Shown here one piece after another: positions 29,463 through 38,903 of a stretch of DNA of 64,000 nt (position 1 is its first letter; every line of letters starts with the position of its first letter). The stretch comes from Burkholderia oklahomensis C6786. Lineage in GTDB: Bacteria > Pseudomonadota > Gammaproteobacteria > Burkholderiales > Burkholderiaceae. The stretch is from the NCBI RefSeq assembly GCF_000959365.1, contig NZ_CP009555.1, forward strand, positions 2,356,001-2,420,000, written 5' to 3'. Both the position numbers and the translations under genes were made by a program. Under the pieces are notes generated by a model. It had not been told where the DNA came from. It made no database searches and was given only the letters and a program-made list of their open reading frames with translations.

Positions 29463-30692
29463 TCAGCGCGCTTCGGCGAGCGCGGGCGCGCCGCCCGCGT
29501 GCGCGGCGTCGGGGCGTCCCGTCGCCGCGGATTCGATGATGCCGCCGCCGAGGCACACGTCGCCGTCGTACAGCACCGCCGACTGGCCGGGCGTGACCGC
29601 CCATTGCGGCTCGTCGAACGTCAGCGAGAAGCGCTCGCCGCTTGCGTCGGCTGCAACGCCGCTCGGCGCGCCGCCGTCCGACGCGTGCTGGCCCGACGCG
29701 GCCCGGCCTGGCGCGGCCCGGCCTGACGTGGCTCGCCCGAACGCACAAGCCGCGTCGGCCTGCCGATAGCGGGTCTTCGCGCCGCACCTGACGCCGTCGG
29801 CGGGCGGCTCGCCCGCGACCCAGCTGACGTTGCCCGCGACGAGCTCGCGCGACAGCAGCCACGGATGATCGTGGCCCTGCACGACGTAGAGTGTGTTCGA
29901 CGCAATGTCCTTCGCCGCGACGAACCACGGCTCGCCGCTGCCGTCCTTGCTGCCGCCGAGCCCGATGCCCTTCCTCTGGCCGAACGTGTAGAACGCGAGG
30001 CCGATGTGTTCGCCGACCGTCTTGCCGTCGGGCGTTTTCATCGGGCCGGGCTTCGTCGGCAGATAGCGGTTCAGGAAATCGCGGAACGGGCGCTCGCCGA
30101 TGAAGCAGATGCCCGTCGAATCCTTCTTCTTCGCGTTCGGCAGCCCGATCTGCTCGGCGATCTCGCGCACCTTCGTCTTCGGGATCTCGCCGAGCGGGAA
30201 CAGCGTCTTCGACAGCTGCGCCTGATTGAGGCGATGCAGGAAGTACGACTGGTCTTTCGTATGATCGAACGCCTTCAGGAGCTCGAAGCGGCCGTCGCGT
30301 TCGCGCACGCGCGCGTAATGGCCGGTTGCGATCGTCCGGGCGCCGAGCGACATCGCGTGGTCGAGGAACGCCTTGAACTTGATCTCCGCGTTGCACAGCA
30401 CGTCCGGATTCGGCGTGCGGCCCGCCGAGTACTCGCGCAGGAATTCGGCGAACACGCGGTCCTTGTACTCGGCCGCGAAGTTCACCGCCTCGACGTCGAT
30501 GCCGATCAGGTCCGCGACCGACACGACGTCGATCCAGTCCTGCCGCGTCGAGCAGTATTCGCCGTCGTCGTCGTCCTCCCAGTTCTTCATGAAGAGGCCG
30601 ACGACGTCGTAGCCCTGTTCCTTCAGCAGCCATGCGGTGACCGACGAATCGACGCCGCCCGACATGCCCACCACGACTCGACGCTTCGTCAT
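29463..30692 (-). CDS. mnmA: tRNA-specific 2-thiouridylase MnmA
   Basis: Puts sulfur on U34 of tRNA-Lys, -Glu and -Gln. 409 residues, longer than the usual 360-370. The P-loop is GMSGGVDSS (about 9-17); the catalytic cysteines are in [13 protein letters not shown] (Cys about 101) and [10 protein letters not shown] (Cys about 199). Near residue 315 an Ala/Gly/Ser-rich insertion of roughly 30 residues, coded by a 15-bp tandem repeat, interrupts the C-terminal beta-barrel domain. It is translationally coupled to the Nudix gene upstream (ATGA overlap). Confidence 0.95.
   Translation of the reverse strand: MTKRRVVVGMSGGVDSSVTAWLLKEQGYDVVGLFMKNWEDDDDGEYCSTRQDWIDVVSVADLIGIDVEAVNFAAEYKDRVFAEFLREYSAGRTPNPDVLCNAEIKFKAFLDHAMSLGARTIATGHYARVRERDGRFELLKAFDHTKDQSYFLHRLNQAQLSKTLFPLGEIPKTKVREIAEQIGLPNAKKKDSTGICFIGERPFRDFLNRYLPTKPGPMKTPDGKTVGEHIGLAFYTFGQRKGIGLGGSKDGSGEPWFVAAKDIASNTLYVVQGHDHPWLLSRELVAGNVSWVAGEPPADGVRCGAKTRYRQADAACAFGRATSGRAAPGRAASGQHASDGGAPSGVAADASGERFSLTFDEPQWAVTPGQSAVLYDGDVCLGGGIIESAATGRPDAAHAGGAPALAEAR
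29695..29739 (-). repeat. 15-bp in-frame tandem repeat inside mnmA
   Basis: Three units of 15 bp (29695-29709, 29710-29724, 29725-29739). Unit 2 differs from unit 1 at one base; unit 3 is more diverged. Read on the coding strand they give pentapeptides of the pattern GRAxx ([15 protein letters not shown]). Because the unit is five codons, copy changes keep the frame. Confidence 0.85.
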
Positions 30693-31198
30693 GTGCCCAC
30701 CGCCTGATGATCCGGGGCCGCGCGATACGGCGCGACCGAATGCGTATGAACGAAATCGAGCGGCACGCGGCGGCCGGCCAGGTAGTCGTCGACGCAGCGC
30801 ATCACCGCGGGCGACCGGTGGCGATCCTCGCAGGCGCGCAGTTCGTCGGCCGTCATCCACAGCGCGCGGACGATGCCGTCGTCGAGCGCGCGGTCGGCGA
30901 GCGCGTCGCCCGCGCGCCCGCAGAACGTGAAGCGCAGGTAGGTCGCGCCGGCGCTCGCCGGGCGCGCGTAGTGCGCGAGATACACGCCGACGAGCGCATC
31001 CGGCTCGAACGGATGCGCGGTTTCCTCGAGCGTCTCGCGGATCACCGCTTCGACGAGCGTCTCGCCGGCTTCGAGGTGGCCCGCCGGCTGATTGATGCGC
31101 AGGCCGGACGACGTATGTTCTTCGATCACGAGAAAGCGCCCGCTGCGTTCGACGATCGCGGCGACCGTCACGTGCGGGGTCCAGATTTCGGGTTTCAT
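30689..31198 (-). CDS. nudJ: Nudix hydrolase (NudJ-like)
   Basis: Hydrolyses nucleoside di- and triphosphates or related pyrophosphates with Mg2+. 169 residues; the Nudix box [20 protein letters not shown] matches GX5EX7REUXEEXGU, with T in place of the last G. Start [14 protein letters not shown] at 31198. The stop overlaps the mnmA start, and nudJ also neighbours mnmA in E. coli; HMP-pyrophosphate and NTPs are substrates of the E. coli enzyme. The assignment to NudJ rests on context plus similarity. Confidence 0.85.
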   Translation of the reverse strand: MKPEIWTPHVTVAAIVERSGRFLVIEEHTSSGLRINQPAGHLEAGETLVEAVIRETLEETAHPFEPDALVGVYLAHYARPASAGATYLRFTFCGRAGDALADRALDDGIVRALWMTADELRACEDRHRSPAVMRCVDDYLAGRRVPLDFVHTHSVAPYRAAPDHQAVGT

Positions 31199-31440
31199 AG
31201 CCGCGCATTTTACCGGTTGCGCCGCGCCGCTGCTGGATTCGCGTATAGCGCGGTTCCGACCCCGGCGCAACTCCGGCCGTTGCCCGCGTGCACGCGCGCG
31301 TCGACCGGGAAGGGGTCGCATTGCTGATTCGCCGCCGCTTTCGGTTAAAGTGGCGCCTGAAACAGCCGTTGCCTTCGAGCCGGTATGTCAGTCGTCCGGC
31401 TCGCCGTCGCAGTAGAACAAACGAAGAGGAGGGATCGACG

Positions 31441-32580
31441 ATGCATATCGGAGTGCCTGCTGAAACGCGGGCGAACGAGGCGCGCGTGGCAGCGACGCCG
31501 GAGACGGTCAAGAAGTACGCGGCGGCCGGCCACCGCGTGACGGTCGGGCGCGGCGCAGGCGTGGCCGCGAGCTTTCCTGACGACGCGTACGCCGCTGCCG
31601 GCGCCGAGCTGACCGACGCGGCCACCGCGTTCGGCGCGGACATCGTGCTGAAGGTCCAGGCGCCCACCGATGCGGAGGCCGCGCAGTTGACGCGCGGCGC
31701 GACGCTCGTCGGGATGCTCGATCCGTTCAACGCCGAGCAGGCGGCGCGTCTGGCGGCGGCGGGCGTCACGGGCTTCGCGCTCGAAGCCGCGCCGCGCACG
31801 ACGCGCGCGCAGAGCCTCGACGTGCTGTCGTCGCAGGCGAACATCGCCGGCTACAAGGCGGTGCTCGTCGCCGCGGCGCTGTATCCGCGCTTCTTTCCGA
31901 TGCTGATGACGGCCGCGGGCACCGTGAAGGCCGCGCGCGTGCTCGTGCTCGGCGCGGGCGTCGCGGGGCTGCAGGCGATCGCGACCGCGAAGCGCCTCGG
32001 CGCCGTCATCGAAGCGTCCGACGTGCGTCCCGCCGTGAAGGAGCAGATCGAATCGCTCGGCGCGAAATTCCTCGACGTTCCTTACGAAACGCAAGAAGAG
32101 CGCGACGCGGCCGAGGGCGTCGGCGGCTACGCGCGGCCGATGCCGGCGTCGTGGCTGGGGCGCCAGGCGGCGCTCGTGCACGAGCGCGCGAAGCAGGCCG
32201 ACATCGTCATCACGACCGCGCTGATTCCGGGCCGTCCCGCGCCGACGCTGATCTCCGTCGAGACCGTGCAGTCGATGAAGCCGGGCTCGGTGCTCGTCGA
32301 TCTCGCGGCGGGCCGCGGCCCCGAATTCGACGGCCGCAAGAGCGGCAACTGCCCGCTCACCGTCGCCGACCAGGTGATCGTCCATCAGGGCGTGACGATC
32401 GCCGGCTACACGAACCTGGCCGCGATGGTGCCGGCCGACGCGTCGTCGCTCTACGCGCGCAATCTGTTCGACTTCCTGAAGCTGATCGTCACGAAGGAAG
32501 GCGCGCTCAACATCGATCTTTCGGACGACATCGTCGCCGCGACGCTTCTGTGTCGCGACGGCGAAGTCGCGCGCAAATAA
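31441..32580 (+). CDS. pntAA: Proton-translocating NAD(P) transhydrogenase, alpha subunit part 1
   Basis: Soluble NAD(H)-binding domain I of the transhydrogenase that makes NADPH at the expense of proton-motive force. 379 residues starting [21 protein letters not shown], with the nucleotide-binding loop [22 protein letters not shown] near residue 165 and the mobile-loop Tyr segment [11 protein letters not shown]. The E. coli PntA is a single chain; here it is split from its membrane part, as in Rhodospirillum. AGAGGAGG at 31421-31428 is the ribosome-binding site region. Confidence 0.95.
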   Translation: MHIGVPAETRANEARVAATPETVKKYAAAGHRVTVGRGAGVAASFPDDAYAAAGAELTDAATAFGADIVLKVQAPTDAEAAQLTRGATLVGMLDPFNAEQAARLAAAGVTGFALEAAPRTTRAQSLDVLSSQANIAGYKAVLVAAALYPRFFPMLMTAAGTVKAARVLVLGAGVAGLQAIATAKRLGAVIEASDVRPAVKEQIESLGAKFLDVPYETQEERDAAEGVGGYARPMPASWLGRQAALVHERAKQADIVITTALIPGRPAPTLISVETVQSMKPGSVLVDLAAGRGPEFDGRKSGNCPLTVADQVIVHQGVTIAGYTNLAAMVPADASSLYARNLFDFLKLIVTKEGALNIDLSDDIVAATLLCRDGEVARK

Positions 32581-32591
32581 CGGGAGGCGGG

Positions 32592-32921
32592 ATGGAGATC
32601 ATCAATCACACGGTCATCAACGTGATCATCTTCGTGCTGGCGGTGTACGTCGGCTACCACGTGGTCTGGAACGTGACGCCCGCGCTGCACACGCCGCTGA
32701 TGGCGGTGACGAACGCGATCTCGGCGATCGTGATCGTCGGCGCGATGCTCGCGGCCGCATTGACGCTGGGCGGCGTCGGCAAGTTCTTCGGCACGCTCGC
32801 CGTCGCGCTCGCGGCCGTCAACGTGTTCGGCGGCTTCCTCGTGACGAGGCGCATGCTCGAGATGTTCAAGAAGAAAGAGCCGAAGCAGGCGGGCGGCAAG
32901 GCGAAGGAGGGCGCGCGATGA
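32592..32921 (+). CDS. pntAB: Proton-translocating NAD(P) transhydrogenase, alpha subunit part 2
   Basis: Small membrane subunit, 109 residues, carrying the first helices of domain [20 protein letters not shown], a helix around [15 protein letters not shown] and one around [16 protein letters not shown]. The motif [16 protein letters not shown] is characteristic of the family. The N-terminus is short because domain I is encoded by the gene before it, 11 bp away. The stop overlaps the pntB start by 4 bases (ATGA). Confidence 0.95.
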   Translation: MEIINHTVINVIIFVLAVYVGYHVVWNVTPALHTPLMAVTNAISAIVIVGAMLAAALTLGGVGKFFGTLAVALAAVNVFGGFLVTRRMLEMFKKKEPKQAGGKAKEGAR

Positions 32922-34372
32922 GCATGAACGTCGTCACGCTGCTGTACCTCGTCGCGTCGGTGTGCTTCATTCAGGCGCTCAAGGGCCTGTCGAATCCGAA
33001 GAGCGCTAGACGAGGCAATCTATTCGGAATGGTCGGGATGGCGATCGCGATCCTGACGACCGTCGCGCTGATCGTCAAGCAGGCCGCCTGGCTCGGCGCG
33101 AACCTGCCGCTCGGCCTCGGGCTCGTGTTCGGCGCGCTCGTGATCGGCGGCGCGGTCGGCGCGGTGATCGCCGCGCGCGTCGAGATGACGAAGATGCCCG
33201 AGCTCGTCGCGGCGATGCACTCGCTGATCGGTCTCGCGGCCGTGTGCATCGCGATCGCGGTCGTGGCCGAGCCGGAGGCGTTCGGGCTCGTGCCGCAGGA
33301 CGCGAGCTCGCCGAATTTCATCCCGTTCGGCAACCGGATCGAGCTCTTCATCGGCACGTTCGTCGGCGCGATCACGTTCTCCGGCTCGGTGATCGCGTTC
33401 GGCAAGCTGTCGGGCAAGTACAAGTTCCGGCTCTTTCAGGGCGCGCCCGTCGTCTATCCGGGGCAACATCTGATCAACCTGATGCTCGCGCTCGGCATGC
33501 TCGGCTTCGGCATCCTGTTCTTCGTGACGCAGTCGTGGCTGCCGTTCGGGATCATGACGGCGATCGCGTTCGCGCTGGGCGTGCTGATCATCATCCCGAT
33601 CGGCGGCGCGGACATGCCGGTCGTCGTGTCGATGCTGAACTCGTATTCGGGCTGGGCGGCGGCGGGCATCGGCTTTTCGCTGAACAACGCGATGCTGATC
33701 ATCGCCGGCTCCCTGGTCGGCTCGTCGGGCGCGATCCTGTCGTACATCATGTGCCACGCGATGAACCGCTCGTTCTTCAACGTGCTGCTGGGCGGCTTCG
33801 GCGCCGAGCCCGGCACGGCGGCGAGCGGCGGCTCGCAGGAGCAGCGGCCGGTGAAGTCGGGTTCCGCGGAAGACGCGTCGTTCATGCTCGGCAACGCCGA
33901 AACGGTCGTGATCGTGCCGGGCTACGGGCTTGCCGTCGCGCGTGCGCAGCATGCGCTGAAGGAGCTGACCGACAAGCTCGTCGAGAAGGGCATCGACGTG
34001 CGCTACGCGATCCACCCGGTCGCGGGGCGGATGCCGGGCCACATGAACGTGCTGCTCGCGGAAGCGGAGGTGCCGTACGAGATCGTCCACGAGATGGAGG
34101 ACATCAACGGCGAGTTCGGGCAGGTCGACGTGGTGCTCGTGCTCGGCGCGAACGACGTGGTGAATCCGGCCGCGAAGAACGATCCGAAGTCGCCGATCGC
34201 GGGGATGCCGATCATCGAGGCGTACAAGGCGCGCACCGTGATCGTCAACAAGCGGTCGATGGCGGCGGGCTACGCGGGCCTCGACAACGAGCTCTTCTAC
34301 ATGGACAAGACGATGATGGTCTTCGGCGATGCGAAGAAGGTCATCGAGGACATGGTGAAGTCGGTCGAGTAA
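32918..34372 (+). CDS. pntB: Proton-translocating NAD(P) transhydrogenase, beta subunit
   Basis: 484 residues: membrane domain II with about nine helices (residues 4-270) that forms the proton channel, then NADP(H)-binding domain III with [20 protein letters not shown] near residue 330, [19 protein letters not shown] and [14 protein letters not shown]. The conserved channel His is in [11 protein letters not shown]. Completes the pntAA-pntAB-pntB operon in the inner membrane. Confidence 0.97.
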   Translation: MSMNVVTLLYLVASVCFIQALKGLSNPKSARRGNLFGMVGMAIAILTTVALIVKQAAWLGANLPLGLGLVFGALVIGGAVGAVIAARVEMTKMPELVAAMHSLIGLAAVCIAIAVVAEPEAFGLVPQDASSPNFIPFGNRIELFIGTFVGAITFSGSVIAFGKLSGKYKFRLFQGAPVVYPGQHLINLMLALGMLGFGILFFVTQSWLPFGIMTAIAFALGVLIIIPIGGADMPVVVSMLNSYSGWAAAGIGFSLNNAMLIIAGSLVGSSGAILSYIMCHAMNRSFFNVLLGGFGAEPGTAASGGSQEQRPVKSGSAEDASFMLGNAETVVIVPGYGLAVARAQHALKELTDKLVEKGIDVRYAIHPVAGRMPGHMNVLLAEAEVPYEIVHEMEDINGEFGQVDVVLVLGANDVVNPAAKNDPKSPIAGMPIIEAYKARTVIVNKRSMAAGYAGLDNELFYMDKTMMVFGDAKKVIEDMVKSVE

Positions 34373-34612
34373 GCGATGCGCGGGCGCGCCGGCGTCGGCC
34401 GGGGCGCCCGCCGTTCGCGTTTCGCGTACAGGGCGCCGATCGGCGCGCGGCCCGCGGGGCGGCGCGTCGTTTCGGCGCTTTTCTTTTCGCCGGCGGCTGC
34501 GGCATGCTCGTCGCGGATCGCAGCGCGCGATTCGAGCGATTCGATGCCGCCACGGACCGTTCGGGTTGCGTTTGCGCGACGATCGCTCGCGCGCCTGCCG
34601 TCGTGCCGCGCT

Positions 34613-35299
34613 TCAACGCACGGGCGCGTTCGCCTTGCGCAGATAGTCGGCGAGCCGCTTGCCCTCGTGATCCGGAAACGGCTCGTGCACCGCGACTTCG
34701 TTCATTCGCGCGATGTCGAACGTGCGGAAGTCTTCGCGCAGCTCGCACCACGCGCCGATCGTCCAGCGCCCGCCCCAGTAGACAAGCCCGAGCGGCCACA
34801 CGCGGCGTGTCGTCCGCGCGCCGAGCCGGTCGCAGTACGCGAAGCTCACGATGCGACGGCCGTCGACCGCTTCGTGCAGCGCATCCACTTTCTCCGAGAA
34901 CGCGCGGTCGATGTGAAACGACGGCGCGAATACCGCGAGCCGGTCGAGCGTCGCGCGCTTGTCGGCGGGCATTGCCGACGCGATCTTCGCGAGCGCCGAA
35001 CGCGCGCCGCCCGCGAAGCGTGCGCCGCCCCACGTCTCGAGCATCCGCGCGCCCGCCGCGAGCGCGGCCAGCTCCTCCGCGGTGAACGTGAGGGGCGGCA
35101 GGCTCGCCGCGCGGTTCAGGCGATAGCCGATCCCGGCTTCTCCTTCGATCGGCACGCCCGACAACTGCAGATCGCGCACGTCGCGGTACACGGTGCGCGG
35201 CGATACCGACAACCAGTCGGCGAGCTGCTGCGCGGTCGTCAGGCGGCGGCCGCGCAGCAATTCGGCGATCTGGAACAGGCGGTCGGCGCGACGCGTCAT
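34613..35299 (-). CDS. WYL-domain transcriptional regulator (YafY family)
   Basis: 228 residues. N-terminal DeoR/HTH_11-type winged helix (MTRRADRLFQIAELLRGRR; recognition helix in SVSPRTVYRDVRDL) and a WYL ligand-sensing domain (VDGRRIVSFAYCDR ... VYWGGRWTIGAWCELR). Such regulators respond to unknown, often nucleotide-like ligands. Start 35299 is chosen at the HTH; the frame runs on upstream for 126 codons without meaning. It converges with pntB; the target is unknown. Confidence 0.9.
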   Translation of the reverse strand: MTRRADRLFQIAELLRGRRLTTAQQLADWLSVSPRTVYRDVRDLQLSGVPIEGEAGIGYRLNRAASLPPLTFTAEELAALAAGARMLETWGGARFAGGARSALAKIASAMPADKRATLDRLAVFAPSFHIDRAFSEKVDALHEAVDGRRIVSFAYCDRLGARTTRRVWPLGLVYWGGRWTIGAWCELREDFRTFDIARMNEVAVHEPFPDHEGKRLADYLRKANAPVR

Positions 35300-35667
35300 C
35301 GCGGAGCTCCGAAAGTGGGGACGGGATTGGGAATGCCGCGATGATAGCGCCGCGCGCGACGGCGGGCACGCGCGGTTTTCGTAGTCGCCCCGATACGCGT
35401 GATCGGGGCCGCGAACGGTTGCGTGTGGTTTCGCCGTCGCGGCCGCCGTCGCGGCCGCTCGCGGCGCAGGCGCACGTGCCGCCGCGGCGCTCGCCGTTGC
35501 CGCTTTCCTCTTCGTCGCCATCGTCATGTATGCCGTCGCCGCCATCGCAACGGCTGCTCGCGGCGCCGGCGTACACGCTGCCGCGTGCATGCCGGCGCCG
35601 CGCATTCCGGCTCGCGCGGCGGCCGTTCCGCCCGCTCGCGCAAGCACGCGTTCCCCCGTCGCCGCGC
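35300..35667. other. 368-bp low-complexity intergenic region
   Basis: Between the WYL regulator start and the VOC protein stop, both minus strand. Composed of GC-rich near-repeats (GCCGC/GCGGC strings), giving Ala/Arg-rich frames in several phases. No start with a ribosome-binding site and no motif. The first 60 bp next to 35299 should hold the WYL regulator promoter. Confidence 0.5.
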
Positions 35668-36060
35668 TCAGCTGCATTTGAGCGAGTGCAGGCCGACGCG
35701 ATTGCCTTCGGTGTCGACGAGATAGCCGATGTAGCCATAGCCGTTCGGCAACTCGATCACCGAGCCCTGCACGATGCCGCCCGCGCGCTTCGCGCGCTCG
35801 AGCGCGGCCGTCACCGGACCGTTTGCGTTCAGGTAGACGACGGCGCCGTCCGGGCCCGGCTTCAGCCGCTGCGGATCGTAGACGACCGCGCCGCCCGTGG
35901 CCGCCTCCGGATGCACGAAGACCGCGGTCGGCACGCCGCCGATCATTTCTCGCTGCAACGCCGTTTGCAGCACGGCCTCGTAGAAGCGGATCGCGCGGTC
36001 GAAATCGATTGAAGGAATGTCGAACCAGGCGATTACGCTTTCGCTGTTTGCGGTAGTCAT
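35668..36060 (-). CDS. VOC family protein (glyoxalase/bleomycin-resistance fold)
   Basis: 130 residues forming a paired beta-alpha-beta fold: IAWFDIPSIDFDRAIRFYEAV at the N-terminus and GYIGYLVDTEGNRVGLHSL at the C-terminus, where metal-binding VOC members have their last Glu (here replaced by Gly-Leu-His context). AAGGAG lies 7 bases before the start. Function unknown. It is divergent from a decayed ArsR gene and an SRPBCC gene, a grouping common in Burkholderia. Confidence 0.87.
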   Translation of the reverse strand: MTTANSESVIAWFDIPSIDFDRAIRFYEAVLQTALQREMIGGVPTAVFVHPEAATGGAVVYDPQRLKPGPDGAVVYLNANGPVTAALERAKRAGGIVQGSVIELPNGYGYIGYLVDTEGNRVGLHSLKCS

Positions 36061-36146
36061 TGCAAGCTCCTTGTACGTTGAGGTGCGGGGGAAACCGTCC
36101 CGGAAATCCGCGTCGCAGTGCGACGGCATCGCAGTGTGCGCGGGGC

Positions 36147-36170
36147 CTGCTGACAACGTATTGTCAGCAG
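36147..36170. promoter_or_regulatory. 24-bp palindrome, candidate operator
   Basis: Perfect 10-bp arms CTGCTGACAA (36147-36156) and TTGTCAGCAG (36161-36170) around CGTA, about 87 bp before the VOC start. One arm contains TTGTCA on the minus strand, a possible -35 with a weak TGCGAT 17 bp on, so a bound protein would block VOC transcription. Confidence 0.6.
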
Positions 36171-36187
36171 CGTAACGGCGCTTGACG

Positions 36188-36205
36188 TGCAACCTCGAGG
36201 TTGCA
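36188..36205. promoter_or_regulatory. 18-bp palindrome, likely ArsR-type operator
   Basis: TGCAACCTCGAGGTTGCA is perfectly symmetric. It lies between TTGACG (36182-36187) and the start of the ArsR reading frame, so it overlaps the promoter spacer. Palindromes of the GCAACC-N4-GGTTGC kind suit winged-helix dimers of the ArsR family. Confidence 0.65.
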
Positions 36206-36232
36206 AAATGAAGCGATGCCGACCGGCATTCC

Positions 36233-36578
36233 ATGGATCTCGTACTCGATGCGCTTGCGCTCGCGGACGCGCCGCGCCGTCGTTCGCTCGATCTGCTGCA
36301 TGCGCGCAGCGGGCGGACGCGGTCCGAACCCGGCGAAGGGCTGGCGACGGGCCGTCGGGCGGCCCGCGAGCATCTCGCGCGGATCGCGGGCGTGAATCGC
36401 CTTGCATCGCGCCGCGACCATGCGGCGCGACTGCGGGAACTCGCATGGCCGGAATTTCGCGCCGATCCGCGAGATCGCCGAGCGCTGGATCGGCAAGTTC
36501 GAGCGCCGCCTGCACGCGCTCGCCGATCCGAAACGCGGACTCGAAGCGGCCCGCACCGATGGAGACGACGATGGCTGA
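36233..36578 (+). pseudogene. Decayed ArsR-family regulator gene
   Basis: The start MDLVLDALALADAPRRRSLD and then LLHARSGRT resemble ArsR regulators that precede SRPBCC genes, but the recognition region is heavily substituted. After about 36395 homology moves to the next frame, where APIREIAERWIGKFERRLHA continues to a stop at 36576-36578 overlapping the SRPBCC start. The first frame runs on as noise, and the second has a TGA at 36393, so no single frame codes the whole protein. I read this as a frameshift plus relaxed selection; a sequencing error could explain the shift but not the substitutions. Confidence 0.7.
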
Positions 36579-37044
36579 CCCCGCTTATGTGTACGTGACG
36601 TACATCGCATCGACGCCCGAGCGCGTGTTCGATGCGCTCACCGACGCGGAGCTGACGAAGGAGTACTGGTGCCGGCACCGCAACGCGTCGCCGGACTGGA
36701 AGCCCGGCTCGCGCTGGGAGCATCAGGATTACGACGATCCGCACACGATCGATCTCGTCGGCGACGTGATCGAGAACGATCCGCCGAACCGGCTCGTGAT
36801 CTCGTGGCGGTTTCCGACCGGCAGCGAAGACACGCGCGTGACGTTCGCCGTCGAGCCGTTCATGGACGACGCGGTGCGGCTGACCGTGACGCACGAGAAC
36901 CTCGTGCCGGATTCGGACATGGATCGCGGGATCCGGATGGGGTGGCCGGTCGTGCTGTCGAGCCTGAAGACGCTGCTCGAGACGGGGCGGCCGCTCGCGA
37001 TGACGGCGCGCCGCTGGCACGGCGGAAGCGCGGACAAGCAGTGA
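36571..37044 (+). CDS. SRPBCC family protein (AHSA1-like)
   Basis: 157 residues of the START/Bet v1-like fold: YVTYIASTPERVFDALTDAELTKEYW at the N-terminus, GSRWEHQDYDD, and the long C-terminal helix GWPVVLSSLKTLLETG. Such AHSA1-like proteins bind hydrophobic ligands and often form a unit with an ArsR regulator, as here. Start 36571 is backed by GGAG at 36561-36564; ATG 36559 is also in frame. With the regulator broken its expression may be unregulated. Confidence 0.88.
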   Translation: MADPAYVYVTYIASTPERVFDALTDAELTKEYWCRHRNASPDWKPGSRWEHQDYDDPHTIDLVGDVIENDPPNRLVISWRFPTGSEDTRVTFAVEPFMDDAVRLTVTHENLVPDSDMDRGIRMGWPVVLSSLKTLLETGRPLAMTARRWHGGSADKQ

Positions 37045-37199
37045 GGGACGCGCCGCGCCCGGTTGCGCGGCGATCGACGCGGCAAAGCGGCGGCGGCTTG
37101 CGCGCGGCTGCCGGTGCGGGCCGGGCCGGCGCGCGGCGCGGGCGGTCGCGCCGGCGGTTCGGAATCAGGGCATGCGCTGCGCGGCGATCGCGCCGCGCG

Positions 37200-38492
37200 T
37201 CATTCGCCGTCGGCCGCGGCCGGGCGCTGCCGCACGCTGCCCGCGATCAGATCGAAGCGGAACAGCCGGCACTCGAGCGCGCCGTTGAAGAGCGGCGTCT
37301 TCGCCGATTCGCGCAGCCGCAGCTGGCCCGGCAGCGTGCGGTCCGAGCTCAGCATGAACGCCTGCCAGCCGGTGAAGCGCTGCTTGAGCGCGTCGCCGAC
37401 CGCGCGGAAGAATTCGCCGTCGGGCGCGTCGGTGTGCGTGCGGCGGAACGCGTCGTCGCCGCCGCGGCTTTTGCCCGTCTCGCGCACGTCGCCGCGCGGG
37501 CCGCGGCCGCGCACCTCGATCCGCTCGCCGTACGGCGGATTCGTGACGATCACGCCGGGCGTCGCGACGGGCGGCGTCATGTTGCGCGCGTCGAGCTGCT
37601 TCAGCCAGAGCGGCGGCACGCCCGCGCGCTCGAGGTTCGCGCGCGTCTTCTCGAGCATGTCGCCGGAGATGTCGCTGCCGAAGATCAGCAGATCGTCGCG
37701 CTTGCCGCGCGCCGCGCGCTTCGTGTCCATCGCGGCGACCTTCAGCGCCTGCCACGCGGTGATGTCGTACTGCTTCAGCTTCTCGAAGCCGAAGCGGCGC
37801 TCGATGCCTGGCGCTACGCCGAGCGCGATCTGCGCGGCTTCCGCGACGAACGTGCCGCTGCCGCACATCGGATCGTAGAGCGGCGTGCCGGCCGTCCAGC
37901 CGGCCAGGCGCAGGATGCCTGCCGCGAGGTTCTCGCGCAGCGGCGCCGCGCCCTTGTCGAGGCGCCAGCCGCGCTTGAAGAGCGGCTCGCCGGACGTGTC
38001 GAGATAGAGCGTGCAGTCGCCCGCCGTCAGGAACGCGAACACGCGGACGTCCGGCTGCGCGGTGTCGATGCTCGGGCGCGCGCCCGTCTTGTCGCGCAGG
38101 CGGTCGCAGATCGCGTCCTTCACGCGCAGCGTCGCGAATTCGAGGCTCTTCAGCGGCGACTTGATCGCGGTGATGTCGACGCGCAATGTCTGCGTCGCCG
38201 CGAACCAGCGCTCCCACGGCTGCTCGAGCGCGAGCGCGTAGACGTCCTGCTCGTTGCGGTACGGCCGGTGCGCGATCTTCAGCAGCACGCGGCTCGCGAT
38301 CCGCGAATGCAGGTTGGCCGCCATGCCGGCCGCCCAGCCGCCGCGGAAATGGACGCCGCCCGGCACCTGCGCGCCCGCGTCGTACGGGGCGATCGCGTGG
38401 CGTGCGGCTATTTCCGCGAGCTCGGCGGCGAGCGCGGCTTCGAGCCCGCGCGGGCAGGGAGCGAAGAAGTCGAATAGGGTCGGCGAGGACAT
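37200..38492 (-). CDS. THUMP-domain class I SAM-dependent RNA methyltransferase
   Basis: 430 residues: an N-terminal ferredoxin-like and THUMP RNA-binding region (about 10-165), then a Rossmann methyltransferase with DPMCGSGTFVAEAA (SAM motif I) and the catalytic NPPYGER of N2-guanine and N6-adenine methylases. It matches the N-terminal half of E. coli RlmL, which modifies 23S rRNA G2445; the RlmK half is absent. A variable loop (RGRGPRGDVRETGKSRGG) follows NPPYGER. Start 38492 (MSSPTLFDFF) is preferred over MHASARL seven codons upstream. Confidence 0.9.
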   Translation of the reverse strand: MSSPTLFDFFAPCPRGLEAALAAELAEIAARHAIAPYDAGAQVPGGVHFRGGWAAGMAANLHSRIASRVLLKIAHRPYRNEQDVYALALEQPWERWFAATQTLRVDITAIKSPLKSLEFATLRVKDAICDRLRDKTGARPSIDTAQPDVRVFAFLTAGDCTLYLDTSGEPLFKRGWRLDKGAAPLRENLAAGILRLAGWTAGTPLYDPMCGSGTFVAEAAQIALGVAPGIERRFGFEKLKQYDITAWQALKVAAMDTKRAARGKRDDLLIFGSDISGDMLEKTRANLERAGVPPLWLKQLDARNMTPPVATPGVIVTNPPYGERIEVRGRGPRGDVRETGKSRGGDDAFRRTHTDAPDGEFFRAVGDALKQRFTGWQAFMLSSDRTLPGQLRLRESAKTPLFNGALECRLFRFDLIAGSVRQRPAAADGE

Positions 38493-38903
38493 AAGGCGGG
38501 CGGAGGCGTGCAAAAGTACGCCATTGTACGCGGGGTGGGCGTGCTCGCCGCTTCGGGGCGCGCGGCGGCGATTCGTATCGGCGGTATCGCAGGTATCGGG
38601 GCGTGTCGTCGCGCGTTGGCCGGCTGTCGCATCGGCGACGGCTGGTTCGACGGCGCGCGCCGCCGCGTCGCTCTCGGCGCGGCTTCACAGTCTGGCGGCA
38701 GCCTGCCGGGCCGGCGACGCGTTGCCGCTGGCCGTCCGTCAATGTCGTCGCGTTGTCGTGCGGCTGCATGCCGGGCGACGCCGCGGCATCGTCGCTCGAC
38801 CGCCGACCGCCGACCGCCGACCGCCGACCGCCGACCGCCGACCGCCAACCGCCAACCGCCGACCGCCGACCGCCGACCGCCAACGCTGCCGCTGCCGCAG
38901 CGC
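38493..38903. other. 411-bp intergenic region with tandem repeat
   Basis: Between the Gcr recombinase stop and the RNA methyltransferase start (both minus strand). Apart from the heptanucleotide array at 38797-38880 it is GC-rich unique sequence that should include the methyltransferase promoter. Frames through the array translate to monotonous RRSAVGG-type peptides and are not genes. Confidence 0.6.
38797..38880. repeat. Heptanucleotide tandem repeat (12 units)
   Basis: Twelve exact 7-bp units: seven CGACCGC, two CAACCGC (38846-38859), three CGACCGC. A further CAACG starts at 38881. It ends 23 bp before the stop codon of the recombinase gene, so on the minus strand it is in that gene's 3' flank. 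Simple arrays like this are typical variable-number loci of the B. pseudomallei complex. Confidence 0.97.

Noticed and set aside
36187..36570. In-frame N-terminal extension of the SRPBCC protein
   Set aside because: It is the wrong-frame reading of the decayed ArsR gene; the GGAG before 36571 and the family N-terminus place the start there.
38797..38880. CRISPR array
   Set aside because: Units are 7 bp with no spacers and no cas genes nearby; a simple tandem repeat.
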